From Candidatus Bipolaricaulota bacterium (GTDB taxonomy: Bacteria > Bipolaricaulota > Bipolaricaulia > UBA7950 > UBA9294): DNA of 5,689 nucleotides. Shown in pieces: positions 1 to 5,689 of the stretch (positions are counted from its first letter, which is position 1; every line of letters begins with the position of its first letter). The stretch is from NCBI GenBank assembly GCA_021163015.1, contig JAGGXO010000010.1, positions 1-5,689 of the forward strand, written 5' to 3'. A model generated the notes under the pieces. That model had not been told where the DNA came from and did not search any database. It saw only the letters and a program-made list of their open reading frames with translations. Both the position numbers and the translations under genes were made by a program.

Positions 1-724
1 CACCGGAGAATGCGATCTCTTCATTGAACGTGCGTGCGATGTTTACGGCTTCCTGTCCGGTCATCGCATCGGCGACAAACAGGATCTCGTCCGGGTCGAC
101 GGCGCTCTTGATCTGTTTCAGCTCGCCCATCATCGCCTCATCAATGTGCAGGCGTCCAGCCGTGTCGATGAGGACTACGTCACGCAGATTCTCCTTAGCC
201 CAATCAACGCCGGCGGATGCGATCTGCAACGGATACTTGCCGTCTCCGGTAACGACGGGAATCTCCAGGTTGTCCCCGAGTGTCTGCAACTGCGCGATGG
301 CAGCAGGGCGATAAACATCGGCCGCAACGAGCACCGGTTTCCTCCCCTCTTTCTTGAGGTGAAGGGCGAGCTTGGCGGCACTCGTCGTCTTCCCTGATCC
401 CTGCAAACCAACAAGCATGATCACGGATGGACGGTGCGATAGGTTGAGCGCGGCGTTCTGGCCGCCCATGAGCGCGGTCAGCTCGTCGCGGACAATCTTC
501 ACTACTTGCTGTCCAGGGGTGAGGCTCTCTAGTACATCCTCACCCACTGCTCGCTCCTGGATGCGTCCCATGAGATCCTTGACGACCTTGTAGTTGACGT
601 CGGCCTCTAACAGGGCGAGCCGGATCTCACGCAGGCCAGCTTTCACATCGTCAGCGGAAAGTTTCCCTTTCCCCTTAAGGCGGGAGAAGACGGATGTCAG
701 CCTATCGGTAAGAGAATCGAACAT
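1..724 (-). CDS. ffh: Signal recognition particle GTPase Ffh (SRP54), N-terminal part; cut by the window edge
   Basis: Ffh binds SRP RNA and the signal sequences of nascent membrane proteins, and hands ribosomes to the receptor FtsY through paired GTP hydrolysis. Seen: 241 residues from ATG at 724. They form the helical N domain (about 1-95, with the typical RLALLEADVNYKVVK stretch at 35-49), then the G domain with P-loop GLQGSGKTT (106-114), DVYRPAA (136-142), DTAGR (187-191) and the VADAMTGQEA segment (218-227). These are diagnostic of SRP54-type GTPases; FtsY differs in the N-terminal region. The rest of the G domain and the methionine-rich M domain lie beyond the left edge. The start is supported by GAGGGAG at 730-736, five bases upstream, and by MFDSLTDRL being a normal Ffh N terminus. 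The gene follows accC on the same strand after 140 bp, so it may be read through from accBC or have its own promoter. No frame disruption is visible. Confidence 0.96.
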   Translation of the reverse strand, partial: MFDSLTDRLTSVFSRLKGKGKLSADDVKAGLREIRLALLEADVNYKVVKDLMGRIQERAVGEDVLESLTPGQQVVKIVRDELTALMGGQNAALNLSHRPSVIMLVGLQGSGKTTSAAKLALHLKKEGRKPVLVAADVYRPAAIAQLQTLGDNLEIPVVTGDGKYPLQIASAGVDWAKENLRDVVLIDTAGRLHIDEAMMGELKQIKSAVDPDEILFVADAMTGQEAVNIARTFNEEIAFSG

Positions 725-741
725 TTTCACTCCCTCTATCA

Positions 742-776
742 AGCACTCAGCACTCAGCACTCAGCACTCAGCACTC
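742..776. repeat. Five perfect tandem copies of the heptamer AGCACTC
   Basis: Five head-to-tail copies of AGCACTC (GAGTGCT on the ffh strand) with no mismatch, followed by a partial AGCT. The array lies between accC and ffh and ends only five bases from the ffh Shine-Dalgarno site (730-736), so it would be in the ffh leader or promoter-proximal DNA. Perfect short tandem repeats can change copy number by slippage; whether this one does cannot be seen from one sequence. It resembles in form the short tandemly repeated heptamers known from cyanobacteria, but the unit is different. Confidence 0.95.
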
Positions 777-811
777 AGCTAATGCAAGAAGCTAGCTAGA
801 ACTTGCCGCCT

Positions 812-817
812 TGTCAA
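812..817 (-). promoter_or_regulatory. Possible -35 element for ffh (TTGACA), with a poor -10
   Basis: On the minus strand there is a perfect TTGACA at 817-812, about 90 bp upstream of ffh. At the ideal 17-bp spacing the -10 position (794-789) reads TAGCTT, which matches TATAAT at only three positions. It may be a weak or activated promoter, or chance. A promoter here would place both the CTAGCTAG palindrome (792-799) and the AGCACTC array at or downstream of the start point. Read-through from accBC is the alternative way to express ffh. Confidence 0.25.
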
Positions 818-858
818 GCTGTTGGCTGTAAGCTGATAGCTGCAAGCTGATAGCTTCC
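817..858. repeat. Imperfect heptamer run of AGCTGNN type
   Basis: Six 7-base units in register: AGCTGTT, GGCTGTA, AGCTGAT, AGCTGCA, AGCTGAT, AGCTTCC. AGCTGAT occurs twice with AGCTGCA between, so the best copy is a 14-bp repeat. The unit differs from the AGCACTC array 40 bp away but has the same length and the same AGC opening. It begins seven bases past the accC stop codon on the minus strand. Short AAGCT/AGCTT inverted pairs occur inside it, but no T-run follows, so it does not look like an intrinsic terminator. Confidence 0.75.
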
Positions 859-864
859 TTCCTC

Positions 865-2205
865 TCAATCCACCGAGAAATTGGAGAGAAAGTCAGTCGT
901 AAGCCGCTCCTGGCGAAACGATGGATGGGAGACGATTTCCTGTGCGAACGAACGCGTGGTCTTGATTCCTCGCACGCGAAACCGTTCCAGCGCCGTATAC
1001 ATGCGAATGCACGCCTCTTCCCGATCCTCTCCCCACGAGATCACCTTGGCCAACAGCGAATCATAGTAGGGGACGACCTCCATCCCGTTGTACAGGTGCG
1101 TATCCACCCGAATGCCGAATCCATTAGGGAGCTCGTCGATTGTCACCCTCCCGGCAGACGGGAGGAACCCGTGCATAGGGTCCTCGGCGTTGATGCGACA
1201 CTCCAACGCGTGGCCACGGATGTCAATCTCGTCCTGGGTGAAACGCAGTTCGTCTCCAGAGGCGATGCGGATCTGCTCCTTGACCAGATTTACCCCGGAT
1301 ACGACCTCGCTCACCGAGTGCTCAACCTGGATTCGGGCGTTCATCTCGATAAAGAAGAACCTGTCCTCGGAATCGAGAACAAATTCCACCGTACCAGCGT
1401 TCCGGTAGCCAACTGCCCGTGCCGCAGCGATCGCGGCGGCGTGCAGAGCGCTTCTCGTATCTTCGTCCAGGTGCGATGCAGGCGATTCCTCGATTAGCTT
1501 CTGATGGCGTCGTTGTATCGAGCATTCCCTCTCTCCGAAGTGAACGATGTTCCCGTGTGTATCGGCAAGGATCTGCACCTCAATATGCCGCGGGCTCTCT
1601 ACCGCTCGCTCTAGATACAGGCTGCCATCGCCACAAGCCCCCTTAGCTTCGGCACGCGCAGCAAGGACCGCCCCTTCAAGCTCCTCAGGCTCCGAAACAA
1701 AGCGCATCCCTCGCCCCCCGCCTCCATATGTCGCCTTCACCAACAATGGATAGCCGATGCGATCCCCAGCTGCTCTTACATCTCCATCCTCGGGGATCGC
1801 CCCACCGGGAAGCACTGGGACTCCCGCTGTGCCCACAGCTTCGCGAGCAGCAACCTTGTCCCCTAGCAGGCCCATCACTTCGCGGGGCGGCCCGACAAAC
1901 ACGAGGCCATGATCCTCACACACCTCAACAAAGTCCGGACTCTCCGCGAGGAACCCATATCCGGGATGTATCGCCTCCGCGCCGGCCAGCTCAGCGGCGC
2001 TGATGATCGTGGGGATAGATAGGTAGCTCTTCGCCGGGTCAGCGGGTCCGATGCACAGCCGTTCGCCAGCAAGGTTTAGGTAGGGCATACTCGCGTCGAC
2101 TTGAGAGAACACGGCGACGCTCTCAATCGAAAGCTCACGACAGGCCTCGATAATACGCAGGGCAATCTCTCCCCGATTGGCGATCAGAACCTTATGTAAG
2201 GTCAT
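865..2205 (-). CDS. accC: Biotin carboxylase subunit of acetyl-CoA carboxylase
   Basis: AccC uses ATP and bicarbonate to carboxylate the biotin on AccB; the carboxyl group is then moved to acetyl-CoA to give malonyl-CoA for fatty-acid synthesis in the cytoplasm. The 446 residues match the usual full length (about 450). Seen in order: N-terminal fold with KVLIANRGEIALRI (5-18), HPGYGFLAE (80-88), the ATP-grasp domain with K117, K157, the glycine loop GGGGRGM (161-167), H207, HQKLIEESPA (234-243), metal-ligand glutamates E274 and E287, catalytic-loop residues N289, R291, Q293 and E295, and R337 in ECRINAED. By family alignment, all residues needed for ATP, Mg2+ and bicarbonate handling are present. 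The common EHPVTE is EHSVSE here, a mild change also approached in pyruvate carboxylases (EHTV). The start overlaps the accB stop as ATGA (2202-2205) and has only a weak own ribosome site, which implies translational coupling. There is no fused carrier or transferase domain, so it is a stand-alone subunit. Confidence 0.96.
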   Translation of the reverse strand: MTLHKVLIANRGEIALRIIEACRELSIESVAVFSQVDASMPYLNLAGERLCIGPADPAKSYLSIPTIISAAELAGAEAIHPGYGFLAESPDFVEVCEDHGLVFVGPPREVMGLLGDKVAAREAVGTAGVPVLPGGAIPEDGDVRAAGDRIGYPLLVKATYGGGGRGMRFVSEPEELEGAVLAARAEAKGACGDGSLYLERAVESPRHIEVQILADTHGNIVHFGERECSIQRRHQKLIEESPASHLDEDTRSALHAAAIAAARAVGYRNAGTVEFVLDSEDRFFFIEMNARIQVEHSVSEVVSGVNLVKEQIRIASGDELRFTQDEIDIRGHALECRINAEDPMHGFLPSAGRVTIDELPNGFGIRVDTHLYNGMEVVPYYDSLLAKVISWGEDREEACIRMYTALERFRVRGIKTTRSFAQEIVSHPSFRQERLTTDFLSNFSVD

Positions 2206-2618
2206 ATCCGTTCAAAGCGGAATAGAGGCTGCCCGTACTGCACGGGATCGCCATCTTCGACAAGGACCTTCACTATCTTGGCGGGAAATTCCGCCTTAAT
2301 CTCGTTCATTACCTTCATGGCATCGATGATGCACAGTGTATCACCCGCAGAGACCACATCGCCTTCTCTCACGAAAGGATCCTCATCCGGGTTGGGCCGG
2401 GAGTAGAAGGTCCCTAGCAGTGGAGCGGTTATGGCATCCGCATCAGTCTCATCCTGCTTCTGTGCGCTGCTAACGCTTAATTCGCTAGAAGCTGAAGACA
2501 TGCGAGCCAGCGCGTCCCTGCAAACTGTAATCCTTTTCTCCCCGTCCGAAACAGTGATCTCGGTGAGTCCCGCTTCCTTCAATAAGCGAATAATCTGCCG
2601 TACTTCGTCTAGATCCAC
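2202..2618 (-). CDS. accB: Biotin carboxyl carrier protein (BCCP) of acetyl-CoA carboxylase
   Basis: AccB carries the biotin that AccC carboxylates and presents it to the AccA/AccD transferase (not in this window). The protein has 138 residues, slightly short for the family (E. coli has 156). Residues 1-33 form the conserved N-terminal segment (MDLDEVRQIIRLLKEAGL). A 25-30-residue Ser/Ala/Glu/Asp-rich linker follows instead of a long Pro-Ala one. The biotinyl domain covers about 62-138. The thumb GTFYSRPNPDEDPF (69-82), typical of acetyl-CoA carboxylase carriers, is present. The biotin-acceptor lysine is K102 in DAMKVMNEI (99-107), where the family usually has EAMK; the Glu to Asp change is conservative. 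The GTG start at 2618 is chosen because AGGAGG lies seven bases upstream and the N terminus matches other AccB proteins. It is the first gene of the leftward operon with accC. Confidence 0.95.
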   Translation of the reverse strand: MDLDEVRQIIRLLKEAGLTEITVSDGEKRITVCRDALARMSSASSELSVSSAQKQDETDADAITAPLLGTFYSRPNPDEDPFVREGDVVSAGDTLCIIDAMKVMNEIKAEFPAKIVKVLVEDGDPVQYGQPLFRFERI

Positions 2619-2625
2619 TCCGCCG

Positions 2626-2631
2626 CCTCCT
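2626..2631 (-). promoter_or_regulatory. Ribosome binding site of accB, fixing a GTG start
   Basis: A perfect AGGAGG on the minus strand, seven bases before GTG at 2618. It decides the start, because there is no ATG at the position where AccB homologues begin. Confidence 0.85.
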
Positions 2632-2645
2632 GAAATTGTCGCCTA

Positions 2646-2675
2646 ATTTTACCCGCCAGCCTGCACGTGGGGCAA
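2646..2675 (-). promoter_or_regulatory. Likely sigma-70-type promoter for accB-accC
   Basis: On the minus strand, TTGCCC (2675-2670, four of six matches to TTGACA) and TAAAAT (2651-2646, five of six matches to TATAAT) are separated by 18 bp. The predicted start near 2639 would give a leader of about 20 nt holding the AGGAGG. A CACGTG palindrome lies in the spacer at 2664-2669. The assignment is by motif only. Confidence 0.45.
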
Positions 2676-2695
2676 CAACGGGATAGGCCCGCTTC

Positions 2696-2723
2696 TTGCA
2701 ATCGTGGACGCCAATCCTATAAT
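2696..2723 (+). promoter_or_regulatory. Likely sigma-70-type promoter for the CNNM gene
   Basis: TTGCAA (2696-2701, four of six matches) and a perfect TATAAT (2718-2723) are separated by 16 bp. The predicted start is near 2730, which puts only about 18 nt ahead of the GTG at 2748 with the Shine-Dalgarno inside it. This leaves no room for a leader riboswitch. It also argues against the upstream GTG at 2736 as the start codon. The start point falls in the palindrome CTAGCTAG (2726-2733). Confidence 0.6.
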
Positions 2724-2732
2724 TCCTAGCTA

Positions 2733-2740
2733 GAGGTGAG
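2733..2740 (+). promoter_or_regulatory. Ribosome binding site deciding the CNNM gene start
   Basis: GAGGTGAG is followed by seven bases and then GTG at 2748. The in-frame GTG at 2736 lies inside this site and has no ribosome site of its own, so 2748 is preferred. Confidence 0.75.
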
Positions 2741-2747
2741 TATTACA

Positions 2748-4037
2748 GTGTCAATAGGCGCACAGATTGCGCTCCTTGTCTTTTTCATTGTCTGTTCGGC
2801 ATACTTCTCCAGCGCAGAGACGGCGATCACGTCACTTGATGAGGGGCGCTTGCACTACCTTATCAACACTCACAGGAAGAAGAAGCGCGGCTTGTCCTTG
2901 TTGCTTGATGAGCCGAATGATATGATCACCGCTCTCCTCATCCTCAATAACCTAACGAACGTTGCCGCCAGTTCGTTGATGACGCTTCTTTCCGTGCGCA
3001 TAGTCGGCCACGGTCTTCCTGCCTACCAGGCGGGGCTCCTGGCAACAGGGGTGATGACCGTGTCGCTGCTCATCTTTGGAGAGATCACGCCAAAGAACTT
3101 TGCCAAGAATAACGCGGAACGCTTCGCCCTAGCCACGATCAACCAGATCCACGTATTTACGCGCCTCCTGCGACCGCTCATCTTTATCTTCCGCAAGATC
3201 GCCTACCTGATTATGCGCCTCTTTGGAGAAGACCTTGCGCAGGAAGAGCCGCTCGCGGTGAGTGATGAGCAGATCGAGACGCTTATCGATGCTAGCGAGG
3301 AGAGCGGGCTGATCGATGCGCAGGACGGAGAGATGATCCGACGCATCCTGGATTTTGATGAGATAACTGCCGAGCAGGTGATGGTTCCACGCATGGACGT
3401 GGAGGCAATCGAAGTGAGGACTTCGCCCCGCAAAGCGCGTGAGATAGTCGCTGAAGATGGCCACTCTCGTTTTCCAGTCTACGATAAGGTTCCAGATAAT
3501 GTAGTGGGAACGCTGTACGCCAAGGATCTCCTCGCAGAGGTGGACAATCCGCAGATGAGTCTGCACAGCCTCCTCCGCCCGATCTACTACACGCCAACAA
3601 CAAAGCCAATCAACATTCTCCTGCGCGAGTTCCAGCGCGAGCGAGTGCACATGGCGGTTGTAATTGACGAGTTCGGAGGGATGGCCGGGATCGTTACACT
3701 AGAGGACATCATCGAGGAGATCGTCGGCGAAATAGAAGATGAATACGACAGCCCAGCAATATTGATCAAACGCGTCTCCTCAGATGAGGCTGTGGTAAGC
3801 GGCGAGGTATCCGTTCACGACCTCAATCGTACCATGGATATCGACCTTCCGGAGGATGAAGGAGTGACCGTAACAGGCCTCCTTCTGCACCGTCTGGAGG
3901 CAATGCCAAATGTGGGAGACGTGGTGCGTGTCGGCGCGGTTTCGCTAGCCGTAGAGGGAACAACTCAGAGAGAGATCACGGCCGTCCGCATTCTCGTGGA
4001 TCGCGACCTGGAAGAAGCGGAAGAGGAAGAAGAATAG
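2748..4037 (+). CDS. CNNM/CorB-type membrane transporter with DUF21, CBS pair and CorC/HlyC domains
   Basis: Members of this family (CorB, PaeA, MpfA, animal CNNM) move or help export Mg2+ and related divalent cations across the cytoplasmic membrane; older annotations say hemolysin-like. The protein has 429 residues, close to family length. Seen: a DUF21 membrane domain with hydrophobic segments at about 4-22, 58-84, 92-112 and 132-158. Family-conserved polar patches SSAET (21-25), LNNLTN (66-71) and GEITPKNFAK (111-120) correspond to the ion-binding region in known CorB structures. A CBS pair follows, marked by VMVPRMDV (211-218), SRFPVYDK (240-247) and DEFGGMAGIVTLEDIIEEIVGE (307-328). The C-terminal transporter-associated domain covers about 345-415, and the protein ends in an acidic tail (421-429). 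A two-codon-family start choice exists: GTG 2748 is preferred over GTG 2736 from the ribosome site. It has its own promoter, is divergent from accB and lies 34 bp ahead of the peptidase gene, so the two are likely co-transcribed. The transported ion is inferred from family only. Confidence 0.92.
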   Translation: MSIGAQIALLVFFIVCSAYFSSAETAITSLDEGRLHYLINTHRKKKRGLSLLLDEPNDMITALLILNNLTNVAASSLMTLLSVRIVGHGLPAYQAGLLATGVMTVSLLIFGEITPKNFAKNNAERFALATINQIHVFTRLLRPLIFIFRKIAYLIMRLFGEDLAQEEPLAVSDEQIETLIDASEESGLIDAQDGEMIRRILDFDEITAEQVMVPRMDVEAIEVRTSPRKAREIVAEDGHSRFPVYDKVPDNVVGTLYAKDLLAEVDNPQMSLHSLLRPIYYTPTTKPINILLREFQRERVHMAVVIDEFGGMAGIVTLEDIIEEIVGEIEDEYDSPAILIKRVSSDEAVVSGEVSVHDLNRTMDIDLPEDEGVTVTGLLLHRLEAMPNVGDVVRVGAVSLAVEGTTQREITAVRILVDRDLEEAEEEEE

Positions 4038-4071
4038 AAGAAGGCGATGCCCTTCTCACAGGGAGGAGAAG

Positions 4072-5689
4072 ATGAATATGGGGTTGCGTACCAAGTGTGT
4101 GTTTCTGATGGCAATGGTTCTACTTGTCGGCTTGTCCGTAGCCGTGTTGGGCGCAAGCTACGATATCTCAGTTAAGATCAATCTAGATGAACAGACGATA
4201 AGTGGGTACGAAGATGTGACTTGTGAGCCGGGCGGGAGTCATCTCTACTTCCTCTTGCTAGCCAACCTCAACCGCGAACAGAACCCGTATGGAAGCCAGC
4301 GATCAATCGACTCCACGTATCCATCAGGCTTTGAGCCCTCATCGACAACGATCGACAGTGTGGAGATAGTGCAGAGCGGCAGCTCCGATGCTGTAACCTT
4401 CCGTCTCCTATCTATCCCCCCGGCTTGGCAGACTTACTCACTCGATGAAACCGTGCTCGCCGTTGATCTTCCCAGCAATGCTCCGCTTACGCTGAGAATT
4501 CACTTTACGACAAGCGTTCCGCGCATGATATCCGGAGATCAGGGGATCGATCAGGGAGTTCTCACCTGGCGTTTCGGGTGGAATCCGCTCCTCCTCCCGC
4601 CCGACCAAGCGTGGAAGGAGGAGGACGGGACACTCCAGCCTCCGAGCGACGACTTCCCACTTGAGATCCCGGCAGCCGACTACTCGGCGCAGATAACGGT
4701 CCCCGCTGATGTGCTGCTTGCATGCGGATCGGACAATAGCGATACCCCGTCAGTATCTGATGACGAAGAGGGGAAAGAAGTTACCTACCACATATCAAAC
4801 GACGCCCCGGCGCGAACGCTCGCTATCGCCGCATCGAAGAACTACAAACGCTTCGACCTCGACGAGCTCTCAGTCCCGATAGAGGTGTACTACCTGCCTG
4901 GACACGAGGAGACGGCACGCTTGTTCGCCACTTATGCAATAGACATCCTGAAGGACTACGTTAAGCGCTATGGTCCGTATCCGCGAGCACGGCTGACGAT
5001 CGTGGAGAACCCAAACCAACAGGGTCTATCGATGGCCGCCGATGGAATCGTTTGGCTCTCCGATCTCTTCTTCTCGCATCGAAATGTCACTCTGCCAGGG
5101 ATCCTCAATCGCTTGAGTGAGTTCGTACTCGCACACGAGATCGCCCACCAGTGGTGGGGAATCGGCGTGGGAGTCGACCTGAACGCGGAGAACTGGCTGT
5201 CGGAAGGAATGGCGCAGTACCTGTCGATAACCTACTTCGAGGAGAAGTATGGGGAGTTCGGGCCGAATCTGTTCGACACGGAAGGGAACGGCCTACTGGA
5301 GAACTTCGTGGCCTCGCAGTTTGGATTCATGAACCTGCGCGAGCATCAGGTCGAACTCCCCTACATTGAGCAGGTCATGCGTGGCTTCGATGAGGCGATC
5401 ATTAAGCCGCAGAAGGATGTCAAATACGACAACGCCACTGCTGTACGCCTCTACGACAAAGGGTACCTTGTCGCTCGCGCAATCGCCTCTACAATCGGGA
5501 AGGACGTGTTCCAAGAGGGCTTGCACGATTCAGCCACGGAGTATATGCACAAACAGATAACCCTTGCTGAGTATCAGAAGGCCATGGAGAAGGCATCGGG
5601 ACAGTCGCTGTCGGCACTGTTTGACGCCTGGTTGCGCGATGAGACGACGGTCGACTACAGCGTGAAGATCCTCTCCCGCAAACGCGACG
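4072..5689 (+). CDS. Exported M1-like (gluzincin) zinc metallopeptidase, GAMEN-deficient; 3' end beyond the window
   Basis: 539 residues are visible and the frame is open at the right edge. The ATG at 4072 follows GGGAGGAG (4061-4068). Residues 1-28 look like a Sec signal peptide: basic start (R6, K8), hydrophobic 10-26, likely cleavage near LGA/S at 28-29. There is no lipobox, so the protein is probably periplasmic or secreted. About 30-270 resembles the M1 N-terminal beta domain (YDISVKINLDEQTISGYEDV at 30-49; WRFGWNP at 166-172). The catalytic domain has HEIAHQWWG (355-363) with zinc ligands H355 and H359, catalytic E356, third ligand E378 in NWLSEGMAQY exactly 18 residues on, and Y461 in YDKG, matching the transition-state tyrosine of M1 enzymes. 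The C-terminal pattern continues to FDAWLRDET. The GAMEN slot reads LSMAA (319-323), with Ala at the position of the amine-binding Glu. It is therefore a probable zinc protease but not clearly an aminopeptidase; the substrate is unknown. Confidence 0.9.
   Translation, partial: MNMGLRTKCVFLMAMVLLVGLSVAVLGASYDISVKINLDEQTISGYEDVTCEPGGSHLYFLLLANLNREQNPYGSQRSIDSTYPSGFEPSSTTIDSVEIVQSGSSDAVTFRLLSIPPAWQTYSLDETVLAVDLPSNAPLTLRIHFTTSVPRMISGDQGIDQGVLTWRFGWNPLLLPPDQAWKEEDGTLQPPSDDFPLEIPAADYSAQITVPADVLLACGSDNSDTPSVSDDEEGKEVTYHISNDAPARTLAIAASKNYKRFDLDELSVPIEVYYLPGHEETARLFATYAIDILKDYVKRYGPYPRARLTIVENPNQQGLSMAADGIVWLSDLFFSHRNVTLPGILNRLSEFVLAHEIAHQWWGIGVGVDLNAENWLSEGMAQYLSITYFEEKYGEFGPNLFDTEGNGLLENFVASQFGFMNLREHQVELPYIEQVMRGFDEAIIKPQKDVKYDNATAVRLYDKGYLVARAIASTIGKDVFQEGLHDSATEYMHKQITLAEYQKAMEKASGQSLSALFDAWLRDETTVDYSVKILSRKRD

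Noticed and set aside
24..782. Plus-strand open frames over the left end
   Set aside because: They overlap the clear ffh reading frame with its full set of GTPase motifs. The one that runs to 782 ends by translating the AGCACTC repeats, which is not a sign of a real gene.
742..858. Possible CRISPR array in the repeat-rich gap before ffh
   Set aside because: The units are only 7 bp and directly adjacent, with no spacers and no cas genes; these are simple tandem repeats.
925..1497. Long plus-strand open frame antisense to accC (190 codons)
   Set aside because: It lies wholly inside the well-conserved accC gene, has no recognisable motif and no ribosome site, and is expected from the base composition of the opposite strand.
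2724..2747. Mg2+ riboswitch ahead of the CNNM gene
   Set aside because: The predicted leader is only about 18 nt, and the whole divergent region is 129 bp shared with the accB promoter, too little for an M-box or similar element.
3129..3650. Minus-strand open frame of 173 codons inside the CNNM gene
   Set aside because: It is the shadow of a conserved coding region; the translation shows no family features and no promoter or ribosome site is evident.
4039..4056. Hairpin AGAAGG/CCTTCT as a terminator after the CNNM gene
   Set aside because: The stem is only 6 bp, no T-run follows, and the next gene's ribosome site starts five bases later; co-transcription is more likely.
4072..4160. Peptidase as a lipoprotein, because of Cys9 near the N terminus
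   Set aside because: Cys9 lies at the start of the hydrophobic stretch, not after it, and there is no L-x-x-C lipobox; an ordinary Sec signal fits better.

Overview
The window is ordinary bacterial chromosomal DNA of moderately high GC. Genes are tightly packed, Shine-Dalgarno sites are strong, and both ATG and GTG starts are used. Nothing in it is phage-, plasmid- or IS-like. The phylum cannot be fixed from sequence reading alone. The AccB/AccC, Ffh and CNNM proteins are generic bacterial types, and the simple 7-bp repeats between genes are a trait seen in many free-living bacteria.

Left half, minus strand (reading right to left): accB (GTG start at 2618), then accC (start 2205, ATGA overlap with accB), then a 140-bp gap, then ffh (start 724), which runs off the left edge. 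AccB and AccC are the biotin carboxyl carrier and biotin carboxylase of acetyl-CoA carboxylase, the first committed step of fatty-acid synthesis. Ffh is the signal recognition particle GTPase that targets nascent membrane proteins. The gap before ffh holds two different runs of 7-bp repeats. One is five perfect copies of AGCACTC lying almost against the ffh ribosome binding site.

Centre: a 129-bp divergent region (2619-2747) separates accB from the rightward genes. It carries two plausible sigma-70-type promoters back to back. The rightward one has a perfect TATAAT and a predicted leader of only about 18 nt.

Right half, plus strand: a CNNM/CorB-type membrane protein (DUF21 membrane domain, CBS pair, CorC/HlyC domain), probably a Mg2+ or other divalent-cation transporter. 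After 34 bp comes an exported M1-like zinc metallopeptidase that runs off the right edge. The peptidase keeps HExxH-x18-E and the YxKG tyrosine but has lost the glutamate of the GAMEN exopeptidase motif, so it is unlikely to be a standard aminopeptidase.

The common theme is the cell envelope: lipid precursor synthesis, membrane protein targeting, ion transport and exported proteolysis. I see no clear new multi-gene system. The points most worth following are the repeat arrays upstream of ffh and the altered active site of the exported M1-like protein.
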